Below are positions 17,129-24,731 of a DNA stretch of 64,000 bases, piece after piece. Each line of letters starts with the position of its first letter. Within the stretch, counting starts at the first letter, position 1. Source of the stretch: Eubacteriales bacterium (GTDB lineage Bacteria; Bacillota; Clostridia; Oscillospirales; Butyricicoccaceae); contig JAUNSG010000001.1 in the NCBI GenBank assembly GCA_030539335.1, positions 186,001 to 250,000 of the forward strand, in the 5' to 3' direction. The notes under the pieces are model-generated. The model saw only the letters and a list, made by a program, of their open reading frames with translations, did no database searches and was not told the origin of the DNA. Position numbers and translations under genes: made by a program.

Positions 17129-17550
17129 AAAAATACAAACGTCATCGGAATATTTTCCTGTGCATCACACTGTTCGGCGTCCTGCTCATACTCCTTGAGG
17201 TTTTGATCCCGTCTCTGGATGCAAACTTGAGCTCACTCGGTGCCGGGATTTTTGCAGTCGGCCTCGCCCGCCTTCTGATCCTGCATCGGACCAGAAGCTC
17301 CCCTGAGCGGCAGCGGCAATATGAAATGCAGCAAAATGACGAGCGGCTGCGTTTCATCGGACAAAAGGCCATCGGTTGGACGTTCTGGATCTCGGTCTAT
17401 GCCGAGCTGGCGGTCGGCCTCGTCTGTACCAACTTCCCAATCGACGCCTACCCGGATCTGAAGCAATTCGGCACCATCCTTTGTATGTTTATCTGCGCAC
17501 AAATGTTGCTCTATGTCATCCTATATCATGTTTTTCAGAGAAAATATTGA
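17125..17550 (+). CDS. Small integral membrane protein coupled to the XRE regulator
   Basis: 141 residues with about four hydrophobic segments: 10-27, 38-50, 80-98 and 112-136. A charged central loop (RTRSSPERQRQYEMQQNDERLRF) sits between segments 2 and 3. Its start overlaps the XRE gene by four bases. Such XRE-plus-membrane-protein pairs are common in Firmicutes, but I do not recognise a named function. GGAGGA lies upstream. A bidirectional hairpin follows the stop. Confidence 0.75.
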   Translation: MKKYKRHRNIFLCITLFGVLLILLEVLIPSLDANLSSLGAGIFAVGLARLLILHRTRSSPERQRQYEMQQNDERLRFIGQKAIGWTFWISVYAELAVGLVCTNFPIDAYPDLKQFGTILCMFICAQMLLYVILYHVFQRKY

Positions 17551-17558
17551 TTTCCGTA

Positions 17559-17592
17559 CAAAAACCGGGGCCATCCGCTGCGCGGATGGCCC
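17559..17592 (-). terminator. Bidirectional terminator between the membrane gene and spoIVB
   Basis: An 11-bp perfect stem (17568-17578 with 17582-17592). On the minus strand it is followed by GG and five T, ending spoIVB; on the plus strand the tail is weaker (TGTTCTTATT). Confidence 0.8.
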
Positions 17593-17597
17593 TGTTC

Positions 17598-18593
17598 TTA
17601 TTCTGCCGCTTCCATCATACTTGTCGCAAAAATTCCATAGCCTCTTGTCGGATCGTTGACCAGCACATGGGTCACCGCCCCAACCAGCTTGCCATTCTGG
17701 ATGATGGGGGATCCGCTCATGCCCTGTACAATGCCGCCGGTTGCTTTTAACAGTTCAGAATCCGTCACCCGGATCGCCATGGATTTGCCTTCCTCATCCT
17801 GTCCGGTGATCCGTTCGATGCGAATGGTATACCTCTGTGGTTTTGTCCCCGAAACACAGGTCAGAATCTCGGCCTCTCCGACCGCAATCTCTTCTCTCCC
17901 AGCGACCGGAATCGCTTTGCCGGAAACCGCACTGGTATCCAGTTTCCCAAAAATTCCGTACGTGGTATTCTTTGTAATGCTTCCCAGATTGACCGCCATT
18001 TGGAACGAGCCGATCAGTTCGCCCGGTTCGCCCCTCCGTCCTTTTTCCACACCGACGACCGAGGCCGGCATCAGACTGCCATCCTCCAACGGCAGCTTGG
18101 TACCGCTGTCACACTCGCACACGGCGTGTCCCAATGCGCCAAACGACCCGTCTGACGGGTCAAGATACGTGATCGTCCCGATCCCCGCCATGCTGTCGCG
18201 CACCAGCAATCCCAAATGATAGGAATCATCCGCTGTGCTCTGTACCGGCTGGATCGTGACCCGAATCGCCACATTGTCCCGCTCGCCCTCCAGAACGACA
18301 TCACTTCCTCCGCTCTCCTGAACCGCTTCGGCAAATTCATCCCCTGATGAAATCGCTTCCCCGTTTACCGTATAGAGGATGTCTCCGGTTTTCAGCCCCG
18401 CTTTTTTGGCCGGGCACACCTCTCCCGCCGCACTTTGCACCTCTGTCATGCCACAGACAACCACACCTTTTGCCGTCATCCGCACGCCGGTCGGCATACC
18501 GGATGGAATCACCATCTGAACGGCAAACGCCGGCGGTGACAGCATACAGATCATCAGAAATCCGGCACAGCATGCTTTCCACTTTTTCTGCAT
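17598..18593 (-). CDS. spoIVB: SpoIVB serine peptidase, sporulation checkpoint protease
   Basis: Forespore-secreted protease that triggers pro-sigma-K processing in Bacillus. The 331-residue product has an N-terminal hydrophobic signal/anchor (about 8-25), a PDZ domain (about 60-125, AGLKTGDILYTVNG) and an S55 peptidase domain whose catalytic His is in FGALGHAV and Ser in GMSGSPII. The ATG at 18593 follows GGAGGG by nine bases; an ATG seven codons upstream precedes that ribosome site. Terminated by a strong hairpin. All catalytic motifs are present. Confidence 0.93.
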   Translation of the reverse strand: MQKKWKACCAGFLMICMLSPPAFAVQMVIPSGMPTGVRMTAKGVVVCGMTEVQSAAGEVCPAKKAGLKTGDILYTVNGEAISSGDEFAEAVQESGGSDVVLEGERDNVAIRVTIQPVQSTADDSYHLGLLVRDSMAGIGTITYLDPSDGSFGALGHAVCECDSGTKLPLEDGSLMPASVVGVEKGRRGEPGELIGSFQMAVNLGSITKNTTYGIFGKLDTSAVSGKAIPVAGREEIAVGEAEILTCVSGTKPQRYTIRIERITGQDEEGKSMAIRVTDSELLKATGGIVQGMSGSPIIQNGKLVGAVTHVLVNDPTRGYGIFATSMMEAAE

Positions 18594-18729
18594 TTCCTCA
18601 CTCCCTCCTGTCATCAGGATGGCTCGCTTCGGAAATCCTCATGCTATCAAATGCATGGTGCCCCGCACATCTCCTGCCGGAGAAGGAAAACGCTGCGGAC
18701 AGCAGGCAAAATTTTTTGCATTGGCATAC

Positions 18730-18758
18730 TTGCACCCCTTTTCCTTCCCTGCTATAGT
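18730..18758 (+). promoter_or_regulatory. Promoter of the SLOG-like gene
   Basis: TTGCAC (18730-18735), 17 bases, TATAGT (18753-18758), 22 bp before the ATG. Confidence 0.55.
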
Positions 18759-18779
18759 AAGGGAAAGAGGTGATCGATC

Positions 18780-19151
18780 ATGCGTGTGGCAATTATTGGT
18801 TCGCGTTCCATTGTGTTAAACCAAGAGCGGGATATTTTGGCCTATCTTCCCGAACAGACAACCGAAATTGTTTCCGGCGGTGCCGAGGGAGCCGACCAGA
18901 TCGCCGAGCGCATCGCAGGTTTCCTCCATGTCCCGATTACGGTTTTTCAACCGGATTACGCCCGCTACCAGCGCCGCGCGCCGCTCGAGCGCAATCTGGA
19001 TATCATCCGCCGCGCCGATTACGTAATTGCCCTTTGGGATGGCGCTTCACGGGGAACCGCACATGCGATTGAGCATTGTGTGAAAGAATACAAACCGGTT
19101 CATGTCCTGTTGTGCCGCGACGGACAGCTTGTCAAATCGATTTTGGAATAA
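18780..19151 (+). CDS. SLOG/DUF2493-like nucleotide-binding protein
   Basis: 123 residues. MRVAIIGSRSI, the glycine-rich IVSGGAEGADQIAERIA (about 30-46) and the C-terminal YVIALWDGASRGTAHAIEHC fit the Rossmann-like SLOG superfamily (DUF2493 and YpsA relatives), which binds nucleotides or nucleotide-derived ligands. Members occur in phage, stress and defence contexts, but nothing nearby suggests which. AAAGAGGTGAT lies before the ATG. It is a single-gene unit with its own promoter; no ligand is inferred. Confidence 0.75.
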   Translation: MRVAIIGSRSIVLNQERDILAYLPEQTTEIVSGGAEGADQIAERIAGFLHVPITVFQPDYARYQRRAPLERNLDIIRRADYVIALWDGASRGTAHAIEHCVKEYKPVHVLLCRDGQLVKSILE

Positions 19152-19288
19152 CAGCGTATTCGTTTTAACCAGTAGTATGCATCCATCGGAAGCGATTTAT
19201 GCGCGGAGCGGCGGAGCAATACCTGTAAATTACGGAAGATTTATTCAATTTATTTTTTTAACAAAGAAAGAAACCCAAGGGAATGCCA

Positions 19289-19452
19289 ATGAACCAAAAC
19301 GATCAAAAAAACAATCTACGCCTGCTTCGTAGGATACATCCATTGGCAAATAGGAAGAGGATCCTGTGTGCCGTTGCTTCCCCCTTCTCCTGATTTTTGG
19401 GTTGGCTGTGTATTATGCCGCCGCAAGATCCAAACAAGATATACGACGATAA
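19289..19452 (+). pseudogene. Frameshifted small membrane protein ORF (homopolymeric C run)
   Basis: An ATG with AAGGGA six bases upstream opens a basic N-terminus (MNQNDQKNNLRLLRRIHPL) that hits TGA after 34 codons at 19391. One extra base in the C5 run at 19380-19384 would restore one frame continuing LLLIFGLAVYYAARSKQDIRR to a TAA at 19450-19452, giving a ~55-residue single-pass membrane protein. The restored stop abuts the terminator hairpin. It could be a disabled gene, a phase-variable gene or a sequencing error. No family is recognised. Confidence 0.4.
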
Positions 19453-19483
19453 AAAAAACCGCACTCCAACAGGAGTGCGGTTT
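19451..19483 (-). terminator. Terminator after fructose-bisphosphate aldolase
   Basis: 12-bp perfect stem (19456-19467 with 19472-19483) with an AACA loop; on the minus strand it runs into eight T at 19458-19451. The region 19152-19450 upstream holds only the frameshifted small ORF. Confidence 0.88.
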
Positions 19484-19520
19484 CGTGTGTCTGACAAATT
19501 GTCGGATGTGCAAGTACCAA

Positions 19521-20489
19521 TTATGCCTTGCCGTCGGAGCCCAGAACGTTAACGATCTTATGAGCAACCATGTCCTTAACTGCCTGACGAGCCGGCTTCA
19601 GGTACTGACGCGGGTCGAAGTGAGACGGATTCTCAGCCATGTGCTTACGGATAGAAGCGGTCATAGCCAGACGGATATCCGAGTCGATGTTGATCTTGCA
19701 TACTGCCAGCTTAGCGGCCTCACGCAGCTGCTCTTCCGGGATGCCGATTGCGTCCGGCATCTCGCCGCCGTACTGGTTAACGATCTTAACAAACTCCTGC
19801 GGAACCGAAGAAGAACCGTGCAGAACGATCGGGAAGCCCGGCAGACGCTCAATGCAGCCCTTCAATACGTCGAAACGCAGCGGGGGCGGAACGAGGATAC
19901 CCTCTTCATTGCGGGTGCACTGCTCTGGGGTGAACTTGTAAGCGCCGTGGGAGGTGCCGATAGCGATTGCCAGGGAGTCACATCCGGTGCGGGAAACGAA
20001 TTCCTCAACCTCTTCCGGACGGGTATAGCTCTCGTGGCCAGCCTCAACAACAACCTCATCCTCTACGCCGGCCAGTGTGCCCAGCTCAGCCTCAACAACA
20101 ACGCCGTGGTCGTGAGCGTACTCAACAACCTGCTTGGTCAGAGCGATGTTGTCCTCGAAGGACTTAGAAGAAGCATCGATCATAACAGAAGTAAAGCCGC
20201 CGTCGATGCAGGACTTGCATACTTCAAACGAATCGCCGTGGTCCAGATGCAGAGCGATCGGGATATCCGGATAGTTGATCGTAGCAGCCTCAACCATCTT
20301 TACCAGATACGTGTGATTCGCATATGCACGAGCACCCTTGGAAACCTGAAGAACAACCGGGCTGTTCAGCTCACCGCAAGCTTCGGTGATACCCTGTACG
20401 ATCTCCATGTTGTTTACGTTGAAAGCGCCAACAGCGTAGCCGCCGTCGTATGCCTTCTTAAACATTTCAGTAGTAGTAACGAGTGGCAT
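19521..20489 (-). CDS. fba: Class II fructose-1,6-bisphosphate aldolase
   Basis: Zn-dependent cleavage of fructose 1,6-bisphosphate to glyceraldehyde 3-phosphate and dihydroxyacetone phosphate. 322 residues beginning MPLVTTTEMFKKAYDGGYAVGAFN, with the metal/active-site block ALHLDHGDSFEVCKSCI (about 80-96), EAELGTLAGVEDE, and LHGSSSVPQEFV. The start at 20489 has AGGA eight bases upstream; an ATG two codons earlier is possible. It is divergent from the PPi-dependent phosphofructokinase, so two consecutive glycolytic steps share one 340-bp control region. The acceptor enzymes lie elsewhere. Confidence 0.95.
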   Translation of the reverse strand: MPLVTTTEMFKKAYDGGYAVGAFNVNNMEIVQGITEACGELNSPVVLQVSKGARAYANHTYLVKMVEAATINYPDIPIALHLDHGDSFEVCKSCIDGGFTSVMIDASSKSFEDNIALTKQVVEYAHDHGVVVEAELGTLAGVEDEVVVEAGHESYTRPEEVEEFVSRTGCDSLAIAIGTSHGAYKFTPEQCTRNEEGILVPPPLRFDVLKGCIERLPGFPIVLHGSSSVPQEFVKIVNQYGGEMPDAIGIPEEQLREAAKLAVCKINIDSDIRLAMTASIRKHMAENPSHFDPRQYLKPARQAVKDMVAHKIVNVLGSDGKA

Positions 20490-20703
20490 ATTCATCTTCC
20501 TTTCAGAATTTTTCCGTGTATTTTTACAATACGCGGTATCCATATGATGTTATTTTACCAGTATTGCCAAACAAAATCAAGACATTTGAGGAATTTCCGT
20601 GCAAATCCGCAAATTTTTCTCTTTCCGGCCGCTTTTCCCCCCTAATCCTCCGGCCGATTCTGATATTTTATTCCTCTTTTGCCGAAAACCATCTGGAAAG
20701 GAT

Positions 20704-20759
20704 TTGATTTCTTCCTGGAAATATGATATATTCTAAATAATATCAGGAAGTATGATATT
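20704..20759 (+). promoter_or_regulatory. Promoter of pfp with direct and inverted repeats
   Basis: TTGATT (20704-20709), 17 bases, TATATT (20727-20732). A 13-base direct repeat with one mismatch (GGAAATATGATAT at 20718-20730, GGAAGTATGATAT at 20747-20759) flanks the transcription start. CTTCCTG (20711) and CAGGAAG (20744) form an inverted pair. This looks like a regulator-binding region for glycolytic control. Confidence 0.55.
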
Positions 20760-20828
20760 GGTTTGATTCATTTTCCTTTGGTTTTTCTGAATCGGCCGCT
20801 TCCGCAATATTCTTAGGAGGTTACTACT

Positions 20829-22064
20829 ATGAGTGAGTTAAAAGGTGCTATGATCATCGGTCAGTCCGGTGGCCCGACTTCTGTTATCAACGCCAGCGCT
20901 TACGGCGCAATCAAAGCTGGTCTGGATTCCGACTCCATCACTGCTGTTTACGGCGCTGCAAACGGCATCGTTGGCGTTCTGAACGATCAGCTTTATGTTA
21001 TGGAGAAGGAAGATCCGGCTGAGCTGGAGCTGCTGAAATACACCCCGTCTTCCGCACTGGGCTCCTGCCGTTACAAGATCGCTGATCCGGATGTCGATGA
21101 CACCGATTACAAGCGCATCCTTGAGATCTTCAAGAAGTACAACGTTCGTTACTTCTTCTACAACGGCGGCAACGACTCCATGGACACCTGCAACAAGGTT
21201 TCCAAGTATATGAAGAAGGTCGGCTATGACTGCCGCGTTATGGGTATCCCGAAGACCATCGACAACGACCTGTTCGGCACCGACCATTGCCCGGGCTTTG
21301 CTTCCGCAGCAAAGTATATCGCAACTTCCATCGCTGAGGTTTACCAGGATTCCCACGTATACGACAAGGGCCAGGTAACCATCATCGAGATCATGGGCCG
21401 TCACGCTGGCTGGCTGGCTGGCGCCGCTTCCCTGGCTTCCGTCGCTGGTTATCCGGCTGACCTGGTTTACCTGCCGGAGGTTGACTTCAACATGGACGAG
21501 TTCCTGGAAGATGTCTCCGCAATCTGGGAGAAGAACCACAACGTTATCGTTGCTGTTTCCGAGGGCATCCACTATGCAGATGGTTCCTTCGTTTCCGAGG
21601 CAAAGACCTCTGCAACCGACGGCTTTGGTCATGCTCAGCTCGGCGGCCTGGCTGCTATGCTGGCTGACGTTGTCAAGGAAAAGCTGGGCGTTAAGGTTCG
21701 CGGCATCGAGCTGTCCCTGCTGCAGCGCTGCGGTGCACACGTTGCTTCCCAGACCGACATCGACGAGTCCTTCCTGGCTGGTCAGACTGCGGTTAACTCC
21801 GCTGTTGCCGGCGAGACCGATAAGATGGTTGCCTTCAAGTGCTCCCGTGAGAACGGCTACACCTGTGAGACTCAGCTGCTCAACCTGTCCGACGTAGCAA
21901 ACTACGAGAAGAAGGTTCCGGTTGAGTGGATCAACGAGCGCGGCAACAACGTTTCTCAGGACTACGTTGATTACGCACTCCCGCTGATTCAGGGCGAGAC
22001 CCAGATGAAGAAGGAAAATGGCCTGCCGCGCTTCGCAAATCTGAAGAAGATCGTTGCAGAGTAA
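20829..22064 (+). CDS. pfp: 6-phosphofructokinase, pyrophosphate-dependent type
   Basis: Phosphorylates fructose 6-phosphate, here probably with PPi. The 411-residue length and two diagnostic residues point to PPi use: Asp in GGNDSM (where ATP enzymes have Gly, GGDGS) and Lys in PKTIDND (ATP enzymes have PGTIDND). The substrate-site MGRHAGWLA and the N-terminal IGQSGGPTSVINAS are intact. TTAGGAGG lies eight bases before the ATG. Codon choice is strongly biased (GCT, GTT, TCC repeated), as expected for a highly expressed gene, unlike its neighbours. A reversible PPi enzyme would save ATP in an anaerobe. Confidence 0.92.
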   Translation: MSELKGAMIIGQSGGPTSVINASAYGAIKAGLDSDSITAVYGAANGIVGVLNDQLYVMEKEDPAELELLKYTPSSALGSCRYKIADPDVDDTDYKRILEIFKKYNVRYFFYNGGNDSMDTCNKVSKYMKKVGYDCRVMGIPKTIDNDLFGTDHCPGFASAAKYIATSIAEVYQDSHVYDKGQVTIIEIMGRHAGWLAGAASLASVAGYPADLVYLPEVDFNMDEFLEDVSAIWEKNHNVIVAVSEGIHYADGSFVSEAKTSATDGFGHAQLGGLAAMLADVVKEKLGVKVRGIELSLLQRCGAHVASQTDIDESFLAGQTAVNSAVAGETDKMVAFKCSRENGYTCETQLLNLSDVANYEKKVPVEWINERGNNVSQDYVDYALPLIQGETQMKKENGLPRFANLKKIVAE

Positions 22065-22199
22065 TCCTTTTCCCAAATCAATACGGAAAACCATTCCGGC
22101 GGACACAAATGTGTCCGCCGGTTTTTCTTTTGTCGCCATCGTTTTCCCACCACTCACCCCGCTTTTTCCACCACTTATCGAAAATCGCGAGACGGATGC

Positions 22200-22219
22200 C
22201 CCCTGTTTCTGTTATACTG
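22200..22219 (+). promoter_or_regulatory. Promoter-like element of the LytTR gene, shared with the spoVM unit
   Basis: CCCCTGTTTCTGTTATACTG contains an extended -10 (TGTTATACT). The same 20-mer, with two differences, recurs at 23130-23149. A -35 box is not obvious. Confidence 0.5.
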
Positions 22220-22249
22220 CAACCAGTGAAAGGGAAAGGAGGAGGCCAA

Positions 22250-22699
22250 ATGAAACTCACCTTGGAGCCAGCCCAGCAGCCGGAGCTGGAGGTTGTCATC
22301 CGCGGCGACCTGAACGATCCACAGGTATCGCAGATCATCGCCGCGCTCAACTCCGTCAAGGCGATCTCCCGCCTGTTTTTGTATCAGGATGACCGCACCT
22401 ATCTCTGTCCGGTCGCCGACATCCTGTATTTTGAATCCGCCAAAAACCATCTGATCGCCCACACCAAACAGGGCGACATGGAAGCACATTACAAGCTGTA
22501 CGAGCTGCGCGACATGCTGCGCGGCAGCGGCTTTGTCCAGATCAGCCGCGGTGTCCTGGTCAATGTCCGCGAAGTGCTGTCCGTCGAGCCGGAGTTTTCC
22601 GGCAACTACACCGCAACCATAAAGAGCGGGAAAACCCCATTAATCATTTCCCGCAAATATTTCAAATCGTTCCGCGATTACGTGATAAAGGAGCTGTAA
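22250..22699 (+). CDS. LytTR-domain DNA-binding regulator without receiver domain
   Basis: 149 residues. Residues ~1-45 are unassigned, and ~46-149 form a LytTR DNA-binding domain (VADILYFESAKNHLIAHT, FVQISRGVLVNVREVLSVEPEFSGNYTATI). There is no receiver domain, so it does not belong to a classical two-component system. GGAGGAGG lies before the ATG. It is followed after 3 bp by a DUF3021-type membrane protein, the usual LytTR partner thought to control its activity. Targets are unknown; autoregulation is common in this class. Confidence 0.88.
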   Translation: MKLTLEPAQQPELEVVIRGDLNDPQVSQIIAALNSVKAISRLFLYQDDRTYLCPVADILYFESAKNHLIAHTKQGDMEAHYKLYELRDMLRGSGFVQISRGVLVNVREVLSVEPEFSGNYTATIKSGKTPLIISRKYFKSFRDYVIKEL

Positions 22700-22702
22700 A
22701 CG

Positions 22703-23107
22703 ATGAAAATGAGTAAATTACAAATGACCTTGAGCTATATGATCGTGGCGGTCGGCATTGGTTCCATTGTCGTTACCCTCTCTCTGCTTCTCACCTTCGG
22801 CCTGACTGACGTTCTCAAACAGCTTGTCGTCTGGCTGATTGCCTCCGCCATCATCGGTATCGTCTCGATGGTCTACGAAAGCGACCGCCTGACCTATCTG
22901 ACCGCGACGCTCATCCACGCACCGATCACACTGCTGGTTGCTCTATGCTGCGGCTGGATTCTGGACTACAGCGATGGTTCTCTTTTTCTTTTGATTTCCC
23001 GTATGCTTCCTGTCATCGTGGTGCTGTATGCGGCCATGCACCTGATCCTGTTCCTGTTCCGCCGGGCCAGTGTGTCGGACATCAACACCCGTCTTCAAAA
23101 AAAATAA
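22703..23107 (+). CDS. DUF3021-type membrane protein, partner of the LytTR regulator
   Basis: 134 residues with four predicted membrane segments at roughly 10-32, 40-57, 65-85 and 93-116, and a short basic C-terminal tail (RRASVSDINTRLQKK). The start lies 3 bp after the LytTR stop. Four-helix DUF3021 proteins are typically encoded directly after a receiver-less LytTR gene and are thought to inhibit it at the membrane. The family was assigned from size, topology and context rather than from a strong motif. Confidence 0.75.
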   Translation: MKMSKLQMTLSYMIVAVGIGSIVVTLSLLLTFGLTDVLKQLVVWLIASAIIGIVSMVYESDRLTYLTATLIHAPITLLVALCCGWILDYSDGSLFLLISRMLPVIVVLYAAMHLILFLFRRASVSDINTRLQKK

Positions 23108-23129
23108 TCGGCAAGACAGGCACACCCTC

Positions 23130-23149
23130 CCCCTGTTTCCGCTATACTG
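23130..23149 (+). promoter_or_regulatory. Promoter-like element of the 47-aa/spoVM unit
   Basis: CCCCTGTTTCCGCTATACTG matches the element at 22200-22219 at 18 of 20 positions and contains TATACT 21 bp before the first ORF. No clear -35. Confidence 0.5.
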
Positions 23150-23168
23150 ACAACGGGGGTGATACAAA

Positions 23169-23312
23169 ATGTGCTGCAAATGGAATGTCATTGGCCTGAC
23201 GGCTGCGGCATTCGGTATCGGGGTGTTATTCGCAAGTTTATTCCCGCCCGCACTGCTCGTTCCGTGTTCCGCCGTGATTCTGGTTGTCGCCAGTATCACT
23301 CTGATTCTTTGA
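23169..23312 (+). CDS. 47-residue hydrophobic peptide upstream of spoVM
   Basis: ATG with GGGGGTG seven bases upstream, 47 codons, TGA. After a short head (MCCKWNV) the peptide is almost wholly hydrophobic, with two segments (about 8-22 and 27-47) separated by FPPALLVP. The stop is 14 bases before the spoVM ATG, with that gene's GGAGGG directly after it, so the two are cotranscribed. I do not recognise the family. Size and position suggest a small integral membrane protein; a sporulation role is inferred only from the neighbour. Confidence 0.6.
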   Translation: MCCKWNVIGLTAAAFGIGVLFASLFPPALLVPCSAVILVVASITLIL

Positions 23313-23326
23313 GGAGGGAATTTTGT

Positions 23327-23416
23327 ATGAAAATCGTTGTCATCAAGAGTCCCCGGCTGCTCGCCGGTATCCTGCGTGGAATCTTCCATATCCAGAAGTC
23401 CCAGCCAGTCAGCTAA
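23327..23416 (+). CDS. spoVM: SpoVM, amphipathic spore-envelope localisation peptide
   Basis: 29 residues: a basic amphipathic peptide whose pattern M-K-x3-IK-x-P-[KR]-x-L-x-G-I-x-R matches Bacillus subtilis SpoVM (MKFYTIKLPKFLGGIVRAML). That protein marks the convex forespore membrane and anchors SpoIVA. The conserved Pro at position 9 and Gly14/Ile15/Arg17 are kept. GAGGAGGGA lies seven bases before the ATG and a strong terminator follows the stop. spoIVA itself is 5.5 kb downstream, so both halves of the basement-layer anchor are in this window. Too short for usual gene callers. Confidence 0.85.
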   Translation: MKIVVIKSPRLLAGILRGIFHIQKSQPVS

Positions 23417-23435
23417 CAAACCATCTACACAACGC

Positions 23436-23464
23436 AAAAAAGACGCCTTGGGGCGTCTTTTTTT
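23436..23464 (+). terminator. Terminator after spoVM
   Basis: Stem AGACGCC/GGCGTCT (23441-23447, 23452-23458) with a TTGG loop and seven T. Confidence 0.92.
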
Positions 23465-23556
23465 CTTGCACACAAACCATTACAATAAAAAACAGAACAT
23501 CCCCCGCACATCTTTGCCTGTTCTGCGTTAAACAAAGTGAAAGGAGGTTTCCCACA

Positions 23557-24015
23557 ATGTCCATGGACCCAGAAGAACAATACGACAAAATATACCGCTA
23601 CTGCTGGTTTCATCTGCACCAGCGCGAGCTGGCGGAAGATATCACACAGGAAACCTTCCTGCGCTTTTATGCGCAAACCAGCTATCGGGAAAGCGGAAAG
23701 GCCATCCGCTATCTGTATACCATCGCGCGAAACCTCTGCATCGATGCGTATCGTGCCCCGTCCGCCGAGCCTCTCTCCGAATCATTGGAACAGCCCGATC
23801 CCAGCGATGAGACGCTGACCCGCATCGGTATCCAGCGTGCACTGTCCCAATTGACACAGGAGGAACAGGAGCTGCTGCTCCTGCGGTATGTCAACGAGCT
23901 CTCGGTTTCCGACCTGTGTGATCTGCTCGGTGTTTCGCGCTTTGCGGTATATCGAAAAACAAGGCAAGCTTTGAAAAAACTGCGCAATATTCTCGGAGAG
24001 GAGGATTTTTCATGA
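23557..24015 (+). CDS. ECF-type RNA polymerase sigma factor (second)
   Basis: 152 residues. Region 2 carries HQRELAEDITQETFLRFYA and region 4 carries LTQEEQELLLLRYVNELSVSDLCDLLGVSRFAVYRKTRQALKKL. The ATG at 23557 has AAGGAGG nine bases upstream; a longer in-frame opening reaches back through the spoVM terminator and is not coding. The stop overlaps the next gene by four bases. It heads a four-gene operon with a membrane protein and an ABC exporter, so the sigma factor probably controls the transporter. Not related in detail to the ECF factor at 10.5 kb. Confidence 0.9.
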   Translation: MSMDPEEQYDKIYRYCWFHLHQRELAEDITQETFLRFYAQTSYRESGKAIRYLYTIARNLCIDAYRAPSAEPLSESLEQPDPSDETLTRIGIQRALSQLTQEEQELLLLRYVNELSVSDLCDLLGVSRFAVYRKTRQALKKLRNILGEEDFS

Positions 24016-24731
24016 ACCAACGCGAAAAAAGCTGGCTGCAGCAGGCCTTCGCCGCGCCGCCGCCGCAACGCCGGGAGGTCTTTCTTCGGAAGCTCCCCAC
24101 GCCCGCCATCCGCAGCACAACCTTTGTCTTCACACAGATACGCTATATCCGGCGCACGGTTTGGGCCGCATCCACTCTGGTGTTTGCCGCCGCTCTGCTC
24201 TGTGCATACATGATGCCGGAACACCTGGTCGGATTGACGAGCGCCCTGCTTCCCTTTGTCGCGGTAACTGCGGTGTCCGAAAGCACACGCTCGGAAGTCT
24301 GCGGCATGTCCGAGCTGGAGACCGCCTCCCGCTTTTCGAGGAAAAGCCTGCTGTTCGCCCGCCTGACGATTCTCGGTATCCTGCACGGTATCCTGCTCGC
24401 ATTCCTAATCCCGCTGTTCGGCCGGTTTGCGATGCTCTCTCTGGTGCAGTCCGGTACGCAGGTGCTGATCCCTTATCTGCTGACGACCATCCTCTGCCTG
24501 CACGTCTCACGCCATGTAGCCGGACGCGAAACAAGCTACCTCTGCACCACGGTAGCGGCGCTCATCAGCGGCAGCATCTTGATCCAATGGGACACCCCCC
24601 TCCCGCTCTGGTGGGCGGATGCCCCTATGCTGCTGATCGTTCTGGCCTTAGCGGTTCTCACTGTCCTCGAATACCGAAAACAACTGACAAATTCGGAGGA
24701 ATTTTTATGGAATTACGAATTAACCAACTAA
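24012..24731 (+). CDS. Polytopic membrane protein, likely regulator of the ECF sigma factor
   Basis: 239 residues. A basic cytoplasmic N-terminus (1-48) is followed by about six membrane segments (roughly 50-66, 71-88, 118-135, 140-160, 176-192, 200-218). A loop MSELETASRFSRKSLLFAR lies between segments 2 and 3. The start overlaps the sigma gene by four bases and the end overlaps the ABC ATPase gene by 25 bases. The position suggests an anti-sigma or accessory transporter subunit. No zinc-finger anti-sigma motif is seen, so the role is inferred from context. Confidence 0.6.
   Translation: MNQREKSWLQQAFAAPPPQRREVFLRKLPTPAIRSTTFVFTQIRYIRRTVWAASTLVFAAALLCAYMMPEHLVGLTSALLPFVAVTAVSESTRSEVCGMSELETASRFSRKSLLFARLTILGILHGILLAFLIPLFGRFAMLSLVQSGTQVLIPYLLTTILCLHVSRHVAGRETSYLCTTVAALISGSILIQWDTPLPLWWADAPMLLIVLALAVLTVLEYRKQLTNSEEFLWNYELTN

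Noticed and set aside
19102..19332. Plus-strand open frame overlapping the end of the SLOG-like gene and the small membrane ORF
   Set aside because: No ribosome site; the alternative frame with a ribosome site and membrane helix is more protein-like.
23323..23556. Upstream extension of the second ECF sigma factor
   Set aside because: It reads through spoVM in another frame and through its terminator; the ATG at 23557 has AAGGAGG.
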